Of a stretch of 62,945 bases of DNA, positions 61,675 to 62,945 are shown one piece after another. Each line of letters opens with the position of its first letter. Positions within the stretch are counted from its first letter, which is position 1. Location: NCBI GenBank assembly GCA_023392615.1, contig JAEVYT010000046.1, positions 1 to 62,945 of the forward strand. Reading direction: 5' to 3'. The position numbers and the translations under genes were made by a program. The notes below the pieces were generated by a model, which was not told the DNA's origin, did no database searches, and saw nothing but the letters and a program-made list of their open reading frames with translations. The DNA is from Bacillota bacterium. Its GTDB lineage: Bacteria > Bacillota > Clostridia > Lachnospirales > Lachnospiraceae.

Positions 61675-62820
61675 ATGAGCAAAGATAATCAAAAACAGCG
61701 ATATTTGTATATCGATAACTTAAAATTATTGATGATAATATTTGTTATACTGCTACATACGGCCGTTACCTTTAGTGGGATAGGAAGTTGGTATGTAAAA
61801 GATGGTGAGATCTTAGATACATTATCGACTGTATTTTTTGGACTGTTCCAGTCATTTACGCAAGCTTATTTTATGGGTTTCTTATTTTTACTTTCCGGAT
61901 ATTTTGTGTCCCGTTCCTATGATAAAAAGGGATGCAAAAAGTTTCTGACGGATCGCTTGATTCGCTTGGGGATACCAACATTAATCTATATGCTGATTAT
62001 CCATCCATTTATATTGTATATGTTAAATTATATGGATCATGCACAGGTAGGGAAACAGTATCTCCACTATATTGTTAGCTTTGCATTTGTCGGAGCGAGT
62101 GGACCCCTATGGTTTGCATTGGCTCTACTAATATTTAATTGTATCTATGCTTTGATTCGTGTAATTACGAAGAACAGTACAAAAGAGAACAATACGAGGG
62201 TCAAAATACCAAGAAGAGTTTCAATATATGTGCTTATAGCACTCATTGCAGTTGCAGCGTTCTTGATAAGATTGGTTCAACCGATTGACACCAATATTCT
62301 GAATATGCAGTTATGCTTCTTTGCACAATACATAGTACTGTTTATGGTCGGAGTAAAAGCAGGTAGATATGATTGGTTTTCTCAGATTAGCTATAAGATG
62401 GGGCGGAATTGGTTTTCAACTGTAATTGGGATAGGTGTCCCACTGTGGTTTATTCTTATGGTTATTGGTGGTGCCTTAGATGGTGGATTTGACCTCTATA
62501 AGGGTGGATTAACTTGGCAGAGTGCAGCATATGCTGCATGGGAATCCTTTGTCGCAGTAGCAATGTCGATTGGCTTAATTGGAATATTTCAAGAGAGACA
62601 TAATAGACAGTCCTCATTAATTAAGAATATGTCTGATTCAGCCTTTGGAGTTTATGTATTTCATCCGCCAATCTTAATTGGAGTATCTATGCTATTTCTC
62701 CATACAGAGCTTCATCCTTTGTTGAAATTCCTTGGAACCGGCGTAATAGCGATTCCTTTATGCTTTTTGTTTTCTTATTTTATTCAGAAGATACATATAC
62801 TAAACAAGGTCATATATTAG
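61675..62820 (+). CDS. Membrane acyltransferase, acyltransferase-3 family
   Basis: About 381 aa with ten or so helices. The N-terminus YIDNLKLLMIIFVILLHTAV holds the conserved His of the family (OafA-like), with RLIRLGIPTLIYML further on. These enzymes move acetyl or other acyl groups to wall or surface sugars. ATG 61675 follows AAAGGAG and begins MSKDNQKQRYLY; the longer upstream frame has no site. Single gene. Confidence 0.87.
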   Translation: MSKDNQKQRYLYIDNLKLLMIIFVILLHTAVTFSGIGSWYVKDGEILDTLSTVFFGLFQSFTQAYFMGFLFLLSGYFVSRSYDKKGCKKFLTDRLIRLGIPTLIYMLIIHPFILYMLNYMDHAQVGKQYLHYIVSFAFVGASGPLWFALALLIFNCIYALIRVITKNSTKENNTRVKIPRRVSIYVLIALIAVAAFLIRLVQPIDTNILNMQLCFFAQYIVLFMVGVKAGRYDWFSQISYKMGRNWFSTVIGIGVPLWFILMVIGGALDGGFDLYKGGLTWQSAAYAAWESFVAVAMSIGLIGIFQERHNRQSSLIKNMSDSAFGVYVFHPPILIGVSMLFLHTELHPLLKFLGTGVIAIPLCFLFSYFIQKIHILNKVIY

Positions 62821-62856
62821 GTTCTAAACTTAACATTGGGGTAAGAAAAAATAATA

Positions 62857-62933
62857 TAGGCATAAGTTAACATTTTTTTGTATAATGAGTTCACCACAAA
62901 CAAAAAATACGAAAGGATGTTAACCTATGCCTA
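62857..62933. repeat. Inverted repeat enclosing promoter and start site
   Basis: Arms 62857-62873 and 62917-62933 match in 16 of 17 positions (core AGTTAACAT / ATGTTAAC). The right arm covers the end of the ribosome site and the ATG of the next gene. A TATAAT (62881-62886) lies between the arms, so native transcripts lack the left arm and read-through transcripts include both. Confidence 0.8.
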
Positions 62934-62945
62934 CAAATGATTTTA
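62927..62945 (+). CDS. Partial CDS, possible transposase start
   Basis: Only the first codons (MPTNDF) lie in the window, after AAAGGA at 9 bases. The fold-back arrangement around the start is best known from insertion-sequence transposases, so this may be the left end of an IS. Identity cannot be confirmed here. Confidence 0.4.

Overview
The window reads as chromosome of an AT-rich, Gram-positive, spore-forming anaerobe of the Lachnospiraceae (Clostridium cluster XIVa) type. The grounds are strong AGGAGG ribosome binding sites, sigma-A promoters with TTGACA/TATAAT boxes 17 bp apart, lipoproteins with an lgt gene, a LysM/GH18 protein of the spore-germination type, YesM/YesN and AgrC/AgrA-like two-component systems, CUT1 sugar ABC transporters without their own ATPase, and a Ku/ligase pair. 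The gene mix resembles plant-polysaccharide clostridia such as Lachnoclostridium phytofermentans, but the species cannot be fixed from sequence alone.

Layout. 0.2-1.9 kb: two-gene NHEJ operon (Ku, ATP-dependent ligase). 2.2-4.1 kb: ECF sigma, anti-sigma and two membrane proteins; the sigma gene seems to begin at an ATC codon. 4.2-6.2 kb: MarR regulator and MFS exporter with a perfect 26-bp palindromic operator. 6.3-8.3 kb: amt-glnK nitrogen operon with a long attenuated leader. 8.5-15.6 kb: DUF6273 protein, aspartate kinase, Pro-rich repeat protein, lgt, DUF4004 regulator plus bactofilin, small membrane protein, acetate/succinate transporter.

15.7-36.5 kb is a carbohydrate island: GH51 arabinofuranosidase, YesM/YesN-type sensor and regulator, sugar-binding lipoprotein with two permeases, a chemoreceptor, a GH31 glycosidase, then a LacI-controlled set (FucU-like mutarotase, aldose epimerase, class II aldolase, LacI, FGGY kinase, galactitol-1-P-type dehydrogenase, PfkB kinase, aldo/keto reductase). 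Identical GAAACGTTTC operators sit just downstream of the -10 boxes of two promoters in this set. The enzymes could make a PTS-independent route from an aldose through its polyol to triose phosphates.

36.7-41.3 kb: an aldehyde/ketone redox operon (Fe-ADH, AKR, SDR, methyltransferase) opposite an AdhR-like MerR regulator with a textbook 19-bp-spacer MerR promoter. 41.3-46.5 kb: flavodoxin-like protein with an internal tandem repeat, a GH18 protein lacking its catalytic Glu, a second ECF sigma/membrane partner pair and small proteins. 46.6-49.9 kb: an AgrA/AgrC-like pair joined to a YhfC-type intramembrane protease and a DUF3887 lipoprotein, behind tandem LytTR-type repeats. 50-56.3 kb: acetyltransferase, XRE regulator, MacAB-like ABC exporter followed by an OmpR-type two-component system. 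56.4-59.6 kb: small proteins, a broken nucleotidyltransferase, and a third ECF sigma/membrane partner pair.

59.6-61.5 kb is a decayed mobile region. A 24-bp copy of the tRNA-Gly 3' end lies 1.4 kb downstream of the tRNA-Gly gene and looks like an attachment-site pair, and broken genes lie around it. The window ends with a membrane acyltransferase and the first codons of a probable transposase whose start site is caught in a long inverted repeat.
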